DNA of 6,553 nucleotides from Chloroflexota bacterium (GTDB lineage Bacteria > Chloroflexota > Limnocylindria > Limnocylindrales > CSP1-4), in assembly GCA_025935655.1 (NCBI GenBank), contig JAICUV010000196.1, positions 1 through 6,553 on the forward strand, read 5' to 3'. Position 1 is the stretch's first letter. Each line of letters opens with the position of its first letter. A program made the position numbers and the translations under genes. Under the pieces are notes generated by a model. That model saw only the letters and a list, made by a program, of their open reading frames with translations. It was not told the DNA's origin and ran no database searches. Below, piece by piece: positions 1-5,300 of the stretch.

Positions 1-1432
1 AACCTGACTCGGAGTCCCCGCCGCGGAGCCCGGCGATCACCGCCAGCGGCACGGGCTGCGCGATCGGTCGGGAGGCCGTTCCGGCGAGATCGGCGGCGGT
101 GACCGCGCGCCCGGCCGCCGACGCCACGAGACACGCGGTCGCATAGCCGCACACGCGGCCCTGGCACAGCCCCATCCCCGGCCGCGCGAACAGCTTCACC
201 GCGCGAGGGTCGGCGGCGCCAAGCTCGGAGACGACCTCGTGGATCCGGCCCGCGCTGATCTCCTCGCAGCGGCAGACCACCGTCTCCGGCGTGACCCAGC
301 CCTGCCAGCCCGGCGGGACCGCGAACGCCTCGTGCATCGCCCGCGCGAACGCCCGCCCCGCCGAGCGACGGCGCCGCGCCGCTCGTGGTTGCCGGGCCGG
401 GAGACCCGTGGCCCTGGCCGCGGCGGACACGCCCGCGAGCTCCCCCTCCGCGACCGCCAGGTCCGCGCCCCCGACCCCGCACGCCTCGCCCGCGACGAAG
501 ACGCCGTCGACCGTGCTCGACTGGCCGTCGTCGACCCGTGCCACGAGGCTCCCGTCCGCGTCGAGCACCATCTCGCAGCCCAGCTGGACGGGGAGCTCGG
601 TCTGCGGCGTGAACCCGTAGCCCACGGCAACCGCGTCGCACGCGATCGTCCGGTCCGAGCCGGGCACCGCGCGCCAGCCGGCGTCGAGCGACGCGACGCG
701 CAAGCCCGTCACCGCGGTCTCGCCGAGCGCCTCGACGACCGTGGCCCGCATCCGGTACGGCACGCGGTGCCGGCGCAGCACCCGCAGGTACCCGGCCCCC
801 TCCACGAGCTTGGAGGCGTTGCGCAGCACGGCGACGGGGTGTCGCGCGAACGACGTCGGCCGCCCGGCCTCGAACACGCCGACGACCTCCGCCCCCGCCT
901 CGGCCAGCCCGCTGGCCACGGGCAGCAGGAACGGCCCGGTCCCGGCGACCGCGACCCGCGCGCCGACGAGGACGCCGCTCCCCTTGAGCAGCGCCTGCGC
1001 GGCCCCGGCCGTGTACACGCCGGGGAGCGTCCAGCCCGGAAACGGGAGCTGGCGGTCGTAGGCGCCGGTCGCCAGCACGATGGTTCGCGCGCGGACCACC
1101 GCCCCCACGCCATCGACGAGGAGGTGAATCGCGAACGAGCCGTCCGTGCCCTCCACGTGCCACACCTGGTGGCCGGCGAAGGTCGTCAGCGTGCCCGCCG
1201 CGGCCGCGGCATCGACCGCCGAACGGAGCCGCACGAACGTCGGCCACGCGTGGCGTCGCGCGCCGTCGTCACGGTCACGGTGACGCCAGTATTGGCCACC
1301 CGGTCGCGGACTCCCGTCGACGAGCGCGACCCGCGCCCCGCGCGTGACCGCCGCCGCCGCGGCCGCGAGTCCCGCGGGTCCCGCCCCGATGACGGCGACG
1401 TCGAACGTCGTCACCGTGTCAGACCGCGTCAT
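1..1432 (-). CDS. HcnB-like alpha subunit of D-hydroxyproline (amino-acid) dehydrogenase, partial
   Basis: Only the 3' end is missing: 477 codons are read from ATG at 1432 to the left edge with no stop. The family is about this length, so little is probably lost. The N-terminus has an FAD-binding Rossmann motif (G16, G18, G21 in a VIGAGPAG run), then PGGQYW near residue 50. A second dinucleotide motif lies at G164/G166, and the FAD-closing VFVAGEACGVGG run near residues 314-325. The C-terminal part has a BFD-type [2Fe-2S] cysteine set: C387-x-C389 and C423-x4-C428. This layout is that of HcnB, opine oxidase A and the alpha subunit of D-hydroxyproline dehydrogenase. In such complexes alpha is an electron-transfer flavoprotein partner of the catalytic beta subunit. 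The start overlaps the gamma gene by 14 bases, implying translational coupling. Family assignment is firm. The substrate is inferred from the neighbouring ketoglutarate-semialdehyde-type ALDH; proline, sarcosine or opine oxidation remain possible. Confidence 0.88.
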   Translation of the reverse strand, partial: MTRSDTVTTFDVAVIGAGPAGLAAAAAAVTRGARVALVDGSPRPGGQYWRHRDRDDGARRHAWPTFVRLRSAVDAAAAAGTLTTFAGHQVWHVEGTDGSFAIHLLVDGVGAVVRARTIVLATGAYDRQLPFPGWTLPGVYTAGAAQALLKGSGVLVGARVAVAGTGPFLLPVASGLAEAGAEVVGVFEAGRPTSFARHPVAVLRNASKLVEGAGYLRVLRRHRVPYRMRATVVEALGETAVTGLRVASLDAGWRAVPGSDRTIACDAVAVGYGFTPQTELPVQLGCEMVLDADGSLVARVDDGQSSTVDGVFVAGEACGVGGADLAVAEGELAGVSAAARATGLPARQPRAARRRRSAGRAFARAMHEAFAVPPGWQGWVTPETVVCRCEEISAGRIHEVVSELGAADPRAVKLFARPGMGLCQGRVCGYATACLVASAAGRAVTAADLAGTASRPIAQPVPLAVIAGLRGGDSESG

Positions 1433-1709
1433 CCGCGTGCCCCGTCCCGTCCTGGGTCGTGACCGCGTCGCCGGGCCGCGCCGTCGCCAGGCACGCCCGC
1501 ACGTTCGGGCGTCCGTTGACGGTGGCGAGGCAGTCGAAGCACACGCCGATCCCGCAGAACGCTCCCCGTGGGGCGCCGGCCACGCGGGTCGTCCGCCACG
1601 ACCGACGTCCCGCCGCGATGAGCGCGGCCGCGATGGTCTGTCCCTCCTCGACCTCGATCGCCGCGCCGTCGAAGGTGATCGTGAACGTGGCGCGACGCGT
1701 CGATGTCAC
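1419..1709 (-). CDS. HcnA-like gamma subunit, small [2Fe-2S] ferredoxin-like protein
   Basis: A 96-residue protein starting at GTG (1709). It has a plant-ferredoxin-type fold pattern: beta strands TFTITFDG and AAIEVEEGQTI, then a cluster loop with C52-x4-C57-x2-C60-x12-C73. All four ligands are present. The length matches HcnA and the gamma subunit of D-hydroxyproline dehydrogenase (about 90-110 residues), as well as the N-terminal ferredoxin segment of heterotetrameric sarcosine oxidase alpha. It probably passes electrons between the flavins of beta and alpha, or on to the respiratory chain. The start is set by a 4-base GTGA overlap with the stop of the beta gene, and the downstream end overlaps alpha by 14 bases, so all three are very likely one transcript. 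There is no signal peptide. Confidence 0.9.
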   Translation of the reverse strand: MTSTRRATFTITFDGAAIEVEEGQTIAAALIAAGRRSWRTTRVAGAPRGAFCGIGVCFDCLATVNGRPNVRACLATARPGDAVTTQDGTGHADDAV

Positions 1710-2884
1710 GCGGACGCCGCCGCAGCATCGCCGAACCGGTCCGGCCGGAACGGGGTGAGGTCGAGGTCGGTCGGCCGCCCGGTCACGTGCTGGACGAGGA
1801 GGTGCGCGGTCGCCGCGGCCAGGCCGATGCCCGCCCCCTCGTGGCCGCACGCGTGGACCAGGCCCGGTGCCCGCGGATCCTCCCCGATGACCGGGAGATG
1901 GTCCGGGCAGTAGGGCCGGAACCCGAGGTACGTCCGCAGGAGCAAGACGTCGGCGAGGAACGGGAACAGCCCGATGGCCTGCGCCGCGAGCCGCCGCACC
2001 ACCTCGAGCGACATCGTCCGGTCGAAGCCCACGCGCTCGCGGCTGGCGCCGATCAGGACCGTCCCGCCGCGCGTCCCCTCGATCACCACGGACGTCTGGA
2101 GGTCCGCGTCCGAGGAGGCGACGTTCGCGACGTACTCCGCCGTGTACACCTTGTGCCGCACGACCCGGGGCAGGGGCTCGGTGACGAGGATGAACCCCCG
2201 GCGCGGGAGGATCGGCAGCGGCGTCCCGGCGAGCGTGGCGACGTCGCCCGCCCACGTCCCCGCCGCGTTGATGACCCACGGCGCGGCGAGCTCGGGGACG
2301 GCATGGCTGTCCGTGCGCACGCCGGCCACCTCCCCGCCGGCGTGGCGCACGATCCCGGTGACGGCCGTGCCCGCGTGGAGCACCGCCCCCCGGGCGCGTG
2401 CCCGACGCAGGAGGCTGGCGGTGGCGAGCATCGGCAGGACCTGCGCGTCCTGCGGATACCAGGCCCCGCCGGCGACGTCGCGCGTGAGGTTGGGCTCGAG
2501 GTCCAACAGCCCGGCCGCGTCCACGTCGTCGACGAGGACGCCCGCCCGGCGCTGGTGCGTCGCGAGACCGGTGAGCGCGGCGGCGGTACCGGCGGTGCGC
2601 GCCACCACGACGCCGCCCTTCGGCTCGTACTCGAGCGCCGCCTCGCCCAGGTCGTCGGCCAGGTCACGCCACAGGCGGGCGGACAGGAGCGCGAGCTCGA
2701 GCTCCGGCCCGGGCTCCTTGTCGCTGACGAGGATGTTGCCCTCGCCGCCGCTCGTCGTCCCCGCGGCAATCCCGCCGCGTTCCACGACCGCGACCCGCAG
2801 GCCGGCGGCCGCCAGCGCGTCGGCGCACGACGCACCGACGATCCCTGCGCCGATGACGATCACATCCGTGAGAGGGGTGGTCAC
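1706..2884 (-). CDS. HcnC/DAO-type beta subunit of D-hydroxyproline (amino-acid) dehydrogenase
   Basis: A 392-residue FAD-dependent oxidoreductase of the D-amino-acid oxidase (DAO) fold. It opens with the FAD motif G12-x-G14-x2-G17 and an acidic ribose-binding residue (E35), followed by GGEGN at 46-50. Near the C-terminus GHEGAGIGLAA (347-357) closes the flavin site, and LTPFRPDRF is the usual family tail. Its length fits HcnC, opine oxidase B and D-hydroxyproline dehydrogenase beta. In these complexes this subunit oxidises the imino/amino acid; here probably cis-4-hydroxy-D-proline to pyrroline-4-hydroxy-2-carboxylate. GTG at 2884 is the start: a TGA lies in frame five codons upstream, and the next in-frame GTG would fall inside the FAD strand. 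There is no clear Shine-Dalgarno site, so the mRNA may be leaderless. It is first in a beta-gamma-alpha operon. The complex type is seen directly; the exact substrate is inferred. Confidence 0.9.
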   Translation of the reverse strand: MTTPLTDVIVIGAGIVGASCADALAAAGLRVAVVERGGIAAGTTSGGEGNILVSDKEPGPELELALLSARLWRDLADDLGEAALEYEPKGGVVVARTAGTAAALTGLATHQRRAGVLVDDVDAAGLLDLEPNLTRDVAGGAWYPQDAQVLPMLATASLLRRARARGAVLHAGTAVTGIVRHAGGEVAGVRTDSHAVPELAAPWVINAAGTWAGDVATLAGTPLPILPRRGFILVTEPLPRVVRHKVYTAEYVANVASSDADLQTSVVIEGTRGGTVLIGASRERVGFDRTMSLEVVRRLAAQAIGLFPFLADVLLLRTYLGFRPYCPDHLPVIGEDPRAPGLVHACGHEGAGIGLAAATAHLLVQHVTGRPTDLDLTPFRPDRFGDAAAASA

Positions 2885-2966
2885 CCGAGTATCATGTCAC
2901 ACTGCACAGACGCCGAACGAGGCCCGTAGGTCCGTCCGCCAGCCCGCCCGAGGAGATCCGCCACCC
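2885..2966. promoter_or_regulatory. Divergent promoter region between dehydrogenase operon and ALDH gene
   Basis: This 82-base gap is the only space in which both leftward and rightward transcription of the catabolic module can start. On the plus strand TATCAT at 2890-2895 matches the sigma70 -10 consensus at 5 of 6 bases, placing a start near 2902 and a leader of about 65 bases for the ALDH; no good -35 is visible. On the minus strand CATGAT (2896-2891), overlapping the same bases, would start transcription at about 2884, exactly at the GTG of the beta gene. A weak palindrome with arms GGGTG (2875-2879) and CACCC (2882-2886) covers that start codon. No regulator gene is adjacent, so the controlling protein is unknown. 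The region assignment is firm; the individual promoter elements are tentative. Confidence 0.5.
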
Positions 2967-4481
2967 ATGGTCGCCGTCGTCCGCTCCATCGACCCGCGCA
3001 CCGGCCAGACGGTGGAGGACGTCGCGCCGGAGAGCACCGCCGCGGACGTCGATGCGGCGGTCGAGGCCGCGCTCGCCGCGAGCCCCGGCCTCGACGCGCT
3101 CGGGATCGCAGGCCGGGCCCGCCTGCTGGAGTCGATGGCCGACGCGCTCGAGGCGGACGGCGAGGCCCTCGTGGAGCTGGCCGACCGCGAGACCGCGCTC
3201 GGGCGTCCGCGGCTCCCGGGCGAGCTCGCCCGCACGCTCTACCAGCTGCGGTTCTTCGCGGGGGTCATCCGGGACGGCGCGCATCTCGAGATCATCGTCG
3301 ATCCGGCGCACGACTCGCCCATGGGGCGGCTCGCGGACGTTCGGCGCCTGCTCGTCCCGGTGGGGCCCATCGCCATGTTCGGCGCGTCGAACTTCCCGTT
3401 CGCGTTCTCGGTCGCGGGCGGCGATACCGCGGCGGCGATCGCAGCCGGCTGCCCCGTCGTCGCCAAGGCCCACAGCTCGCACCCGGCGTTGTCCAAGGCC
3501 GTCCACGCGGCGCTGGTCCGCGGCGCTTCGGCGGCCGGCGCGCCCGAGGGCACGATCGGCCTCGTCTTCGGGCGGGAGGCCGGCAACGCCCTGGTCCAGC
3601 ATCCCGGGATCCGCGCCGTCGCGTTCACCGGGTCCACGGCCGGCGGCCGCGCGCTGTTCGACCTCGCCTGCGCGCGCCCGGATCCGATCCCGTTCTACGG
3701 CGAGCTCGGCTCCCTCAACCCGCTCACCATCACCCCGGCCGCGGCCGCGGAGCGCGCCGTCGAGATCGCCGAGGGCTGGGTCGGCTCGTTCACGCTGGGC
3801 ACCGGCCAGTTCTGCACGAAGCCCGGCCTCGCGCTCGTGCCCGACGGCCCGGACGGCGACGTGTTCCGCGATGCCGCGGTCGCGAAGGCCGCCGCCGTGG
3901 GCGTGACACCCATGCTCAACGGCAGCATGCAGCGCGCGTACCTGGCCGGGATCGAGCGCATGGGCGACGTGGGCGGCGCCGCCGTCCACGCACGGGACAC
4001 CTCAGGCGCGGAGGGCTTCGCCGTCGCGCCGACCCTCGTCGAGACCACGACCGACGCCCTGCGCGAGGCCGGCTCGCCGCTGCTCGAGGAGTGCTTCGGC
4101 CCGGTCGGCGTCCTGGCGCGCTATCGCGACGAGGCAGACCTGCTCGCGACGCTCGGGCGGATGGAGGGCTCGCTCACGGCCGCGGTCCACGTCGGCGAGG
4201 GCGAGACCGACCTCCCGGCACGCGTGCTCGCGGTGGCCAGGTCGTTCGCCGGCCGGGTCCTCGTCAACGGCTACCCGACGGGCGTCGCCGTGAACTGGTC
4301 GATGATGCACGGCGGCCCGTGGCCCGCGTCCACGAACGCCGGGCACACGAGCGTCGGCGCCACGTCCATCCGCCGCTTCCTGCGCCCGGTCGCGTTCCAG
4401 AACGTGCCGGACGCGCTGCTCCCCGACGAGCTGCGCGACGCGAACCCGCTCGCGCTGCCGCGACGGACCGTCGCGCACTGA
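2967..4481 (+). CDS. Alpha-ketoglutarate semialdehyde dehydrogenase (2,5-dioxovalerate dehydrogenase)
   Basis: A 504-residue cytoplasmic aldehyde dehydrogenase oxidising alpha-ketoglutarate semialdehyde to alpha-ketoglutarate with NAD(P)+. Catalytic residues are in place: N142 in FGASNFPFAF, K167 in the cofactor site, the G222-S223-T224 cofactor loop, general base E246 in GELGSLNP, and nucleophile C283 in GTGQFCTKPG. Sequence runs specific to the KGSADH branch are clear: FGASNFPFAFSVAGGDTAAA, KAHSSHP in place of the common KPS, and a C-terminus with MMHGGPWPAST, TSVGATSIRRFLRP and FQNVPDALLPDELRDANP. The length fits the branch. The start is ATG 2967, preceded by GAGGAG at 2950-2955. The enzyme also serves sugar-acid pathways (glucarate, arabinose), but divergence from a D-hydroxyproline-dehydrogenase-type operon points to hydroxyproline breakdown. 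Family call is strong; pathway is inferred. Confidence 0.92.
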   Translation: MVAVVRSIDPRTGQTVEDVAPESTAADVDAAVEAALAASPGLDALGIAGRARLLESMADALEADGEALVELADRETALGRPRLPGELARTLYQLRFFAGVIRDGAHLEIIVDPAHDSPMGRLADVRRLLVPVGPIAMFGASNFPFAFSVAGGDTAAAIAAGCPVVAKAHSSHPALSKAVHAALVRGASAAGAPEGTIGLVFGREAGNALVQHPGIRAVAFTGSTAGGRALFDLACARPDPIPFYGELGSLNPLTITPAAAAERAVEIAEGWVGSFTLGTGQFCTKPGLALVPDGPDGDVFRDAAVAKAAAVGVTPMLNGSMQRAYLAGIERMGDVGGAAVHARDTSGAEGFAVAPTLVETTTDALREAGSPLLEECFGPVGVLARYRDEADLLATLGRMEGSLTAAVHVGEGETDLPARVLAVARSFAGRVLVNGYPTGVAVNWSMMHGGPWPASTNAGHTSVGATSIRRFLRPVAFQNVPDALLPDELRDANPLALPRRTVAH

Positions 4482-4494
4482 CCCCGTCGGTCAG
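4478..4494. terminator. Short bidirectional hairpin at convergent gene ends
   Basis: CTGACC (4478-4483) and GGTCAG (4489-4494) form a perfect 6-bp stem around a 5-base loop. The left arm contains the TGA stop of the ALDH, and the right arm contains the stop of the tetR gene on the other strand. The genes are only 9 bases apart, so this is the one place a shared terminator could sit. There is no T-run on either side, so it is not a classical intrinsic terminator. In high-GC bacteria hairpins without a T-run are sometimes proposed as terminators. The stem is short and could be chance. Confidence 0.35.
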
Positions 4495-5141
4495 CCCGCG
4501 GGCGCCTCGATCGGCCGCGAGAGCGCCAGGATCACGACCGGCAGGACGGCCTCCGAGAGCGCGTCGGGGTCCGCGTCCGGGCCCTCGATGAGCGCCCGGC
4601 GGACGCTCCGCTCCCCGATGGCCTTGACCGCGTCGATGATGTCCAGCGGGTCCACCACGGGCTCCCGGCCGACGCGGGCCATGGCCGCGACGAGGAACTC
4701 CGCGAGCCGCTCCCGGAACGCGTTGTTGACCGCGAGGAACGAGCCCGACAGGTCGGGCCGCCGGACGGCCATGATCTCGAGCTCGGTGGCGATCAGCGTC
4801 ACCTGGCGCTCGAGCGGGATCGTGCGCACGATGCGATTGACGAGCGACCCGACCGCCGCCTCGAGGCTGCCGGCCGAGGCGACCTCGGCCTCGACGAGCT
4901 CGATGGAGCCGGTGATGTGGTCGAGCAGCGCCTGGTGCTCGCGTTCCATCACCTCGCGGACGATCTCGTCCTTGTCCGCGAAGTTCGAGTAGACCGCCCC
5001 GCGGGTGAAGCCCGCCTGGTCGCAGATGTCCTCGATCGTGGCCCCGATGACGCCCTTCTCCGCGAACACGATCCGGGCCGCGTCGAGGACGCGCGTGCGG
5101 GTGGCCTCGCGGCGCGCGGATCGGGGCTCCTCGATCACCAT
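4491..5141 (-). CDS. TetR/AcrR-family transcriptional repressor
   Basis: A 216-residue protein of normal TetR length. The N-terminal DNA-binding domain covers about residues 11-60: a first helix (TRTRVLDAARIVFAEKG), then the helix-turn-helix TIEDICDQAGFTRGAVYSNF (35-54) and KDEI, which are hallmark TetR residues. The rest is a variable, mostly helical ligand/dimer domain (about 65-216), so the inducer cannot be read from the sequence. The start is ATG 5141, with AAAGGAG centred about 13 bases upstream (5158-5152). The frame stays open far upstream but has no family similarity there. It is divergent from the MMPL transporter, and the gap between them carries three palindromes that overlap the transporter promoter and abut this gene's own ribosome site. 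It probably represses both itself and the transporter, and is released by a compound the pump exports. That regulatory role is inferred from layout. Confidence 0.93.
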   Translation of the reverse strand: MVIEEPRSARREATRTRVLDAARIVFAEKGVIGATIEDICDQAGFTRGAVYSNFADKDEIVREVMEREHQALLDHITGSIELVEAEVASAGSLEAAVGSLVNRIVRTIPLERQVTLIATELEIMAVRRPDLSGSFLAVNNAFRERLAEFLVAAMARVGREPVVDPLDIIDAVKAIGERSVRRALIEGPDADPDALSEAVLPVVILALSRPIEAPAG

Positions 5142-5151
5142 CGGCGGGCCG

Positions 5152-5158
5152 CTCCTTT
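5152..5158 (-). promoter_or_regulatory. Ribosome binding site of the tetR gene
   Basis: Read on the minus strand this is AAAGGAG, ending 10 bases before ATG 5141. It decides the start among the possible codons in a long open frame, and it directly adjoins the first operator-like palindrome. Confidence 0.75.
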
Positions 5159-5210
5159 CGATACACGCGTGTACTCGATACATTGACGTATCCGATACAC
5201 GGCTGTATCG
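5159..5210. repeat. Three tandem 18-bp operator-like palindromes, 17-bp period
   Basis: Three sites lie at 5159-5176, 5176-5193 and 5193-5210, sharing their end bases. Each begins CGATACA, exactly 17 bases after the last. Site 3 is the best palindrome: CGATACA, four bases, TGTATCG. Site 2 has arms GATAC and GTATC around six bases. Site 1 contains the perfect 12-bp palindrome TACACGCGTGTA (5162-5173). The centres are 5167.5, 5184.5 and 5201.5. TetR proteins bind palindromes of this size as dimers, so these are most likely the operators of the adjacent repressor, able to hold up to three dimers or overlapping pairs. Repeat and symmetry are seen directly; the binding protein is inferred. Confidence 0.85.
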
Positions 5211-5211
5211 T
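5183..5211 (+). promoter_or_regulatory. Sigma70-type promoter of the MMPL transporter
   Basis: TTGACG (5183-5188, 5 of 6 to the -35 consensus) and TATCGT (5206-5211, 4 of 6 to the -10 consensus) are separated by an ideal 17 bases. Transcription would begin near 5218, leaving a leader of about 80 C-rich bases (to 5300) in which I see no strong structure. The -35 lies in palindrome 2, and palindrome 3 fills the spacer and most of the -10, so a bound repressor would block RNA polymerase. I could not find a comparably good promoter for tetR on the minus strand. Confidence 0.65.
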
Positions 5212-5287
5212 AGCCCGCGCACCCACCCCGTGCAACCCACTCCCAGCAGATCGATAGCGCCGGGTCGCGCGCCCCCGCACGCCCCGC

Positions 5288-5292
5288 GGAGG
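5288..5292 (+). promoter_or_regulatory. Ribosome binding site setting the GTG start of the MMPL gene
   Basis: GGAGG with 8 bases to GTG 5301. It supports this GTG as the start, just ahead of the basic FRFRF segment and first membrane helix. Confidence 0.75.
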
Positions 5293-5300
5293 CACGACCC

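Noticed and set aside
239..1462. Long plus-strand open frame opposite the alpha subunit
   Set aside because: The translation is Arg/Pro/His-rich without domains. The minus strand encodes a clear flavoprotein with intact motifs through the same stretch.
1..2884. Hydrogen cyanide synthase (hcnABC) as the identity of the trimer
   Set aside because: The subunits belong to the same superfamily, but the divergent ketoglutarate-semialdehyde-type ALDH fits hydroxyproline breakdown, and gene order here is C-A-B-like rather than the hcnA-hcnB-hcnC order.
2889..2893. GTATC in the catabolic promoter region, resembling half of the TetR operator
   Set aside because: Only five bases match and there is no partner GATAC at the right distance, so cross-control of the hydroxyproline module by this TetR protein is not supported.
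1703..2929. Long plus-strand open frame opposite the beta subunit
   Set aside because: Arg/Gly/Asp-rich with no recognisable motif; it is the complement of a well-supported DAO-fold gene.
1974..2966. The ALDH frame is open upstream, allowing an 835-residue product
   Set aside because: The extra part is Ser/Arg/Ala-rich, lies opposite the beta gene, and would read through the divergent promoter. ALDH similarity starts right after ATG 2967, which has GAGGAG upstream.
2892..3989. Minus-strand open frame opposite the ALDH
   Set aside because: Biased composition and no domain; it would also leave no room for the dehydrogenase promoter.
4494..4503. GCCCGCGGGC palindrome at the end of tetR as a terminator
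   Set aside because: It is within coding sequence, has no loop or T-run, and such palindromes are common by chance at this GC content.
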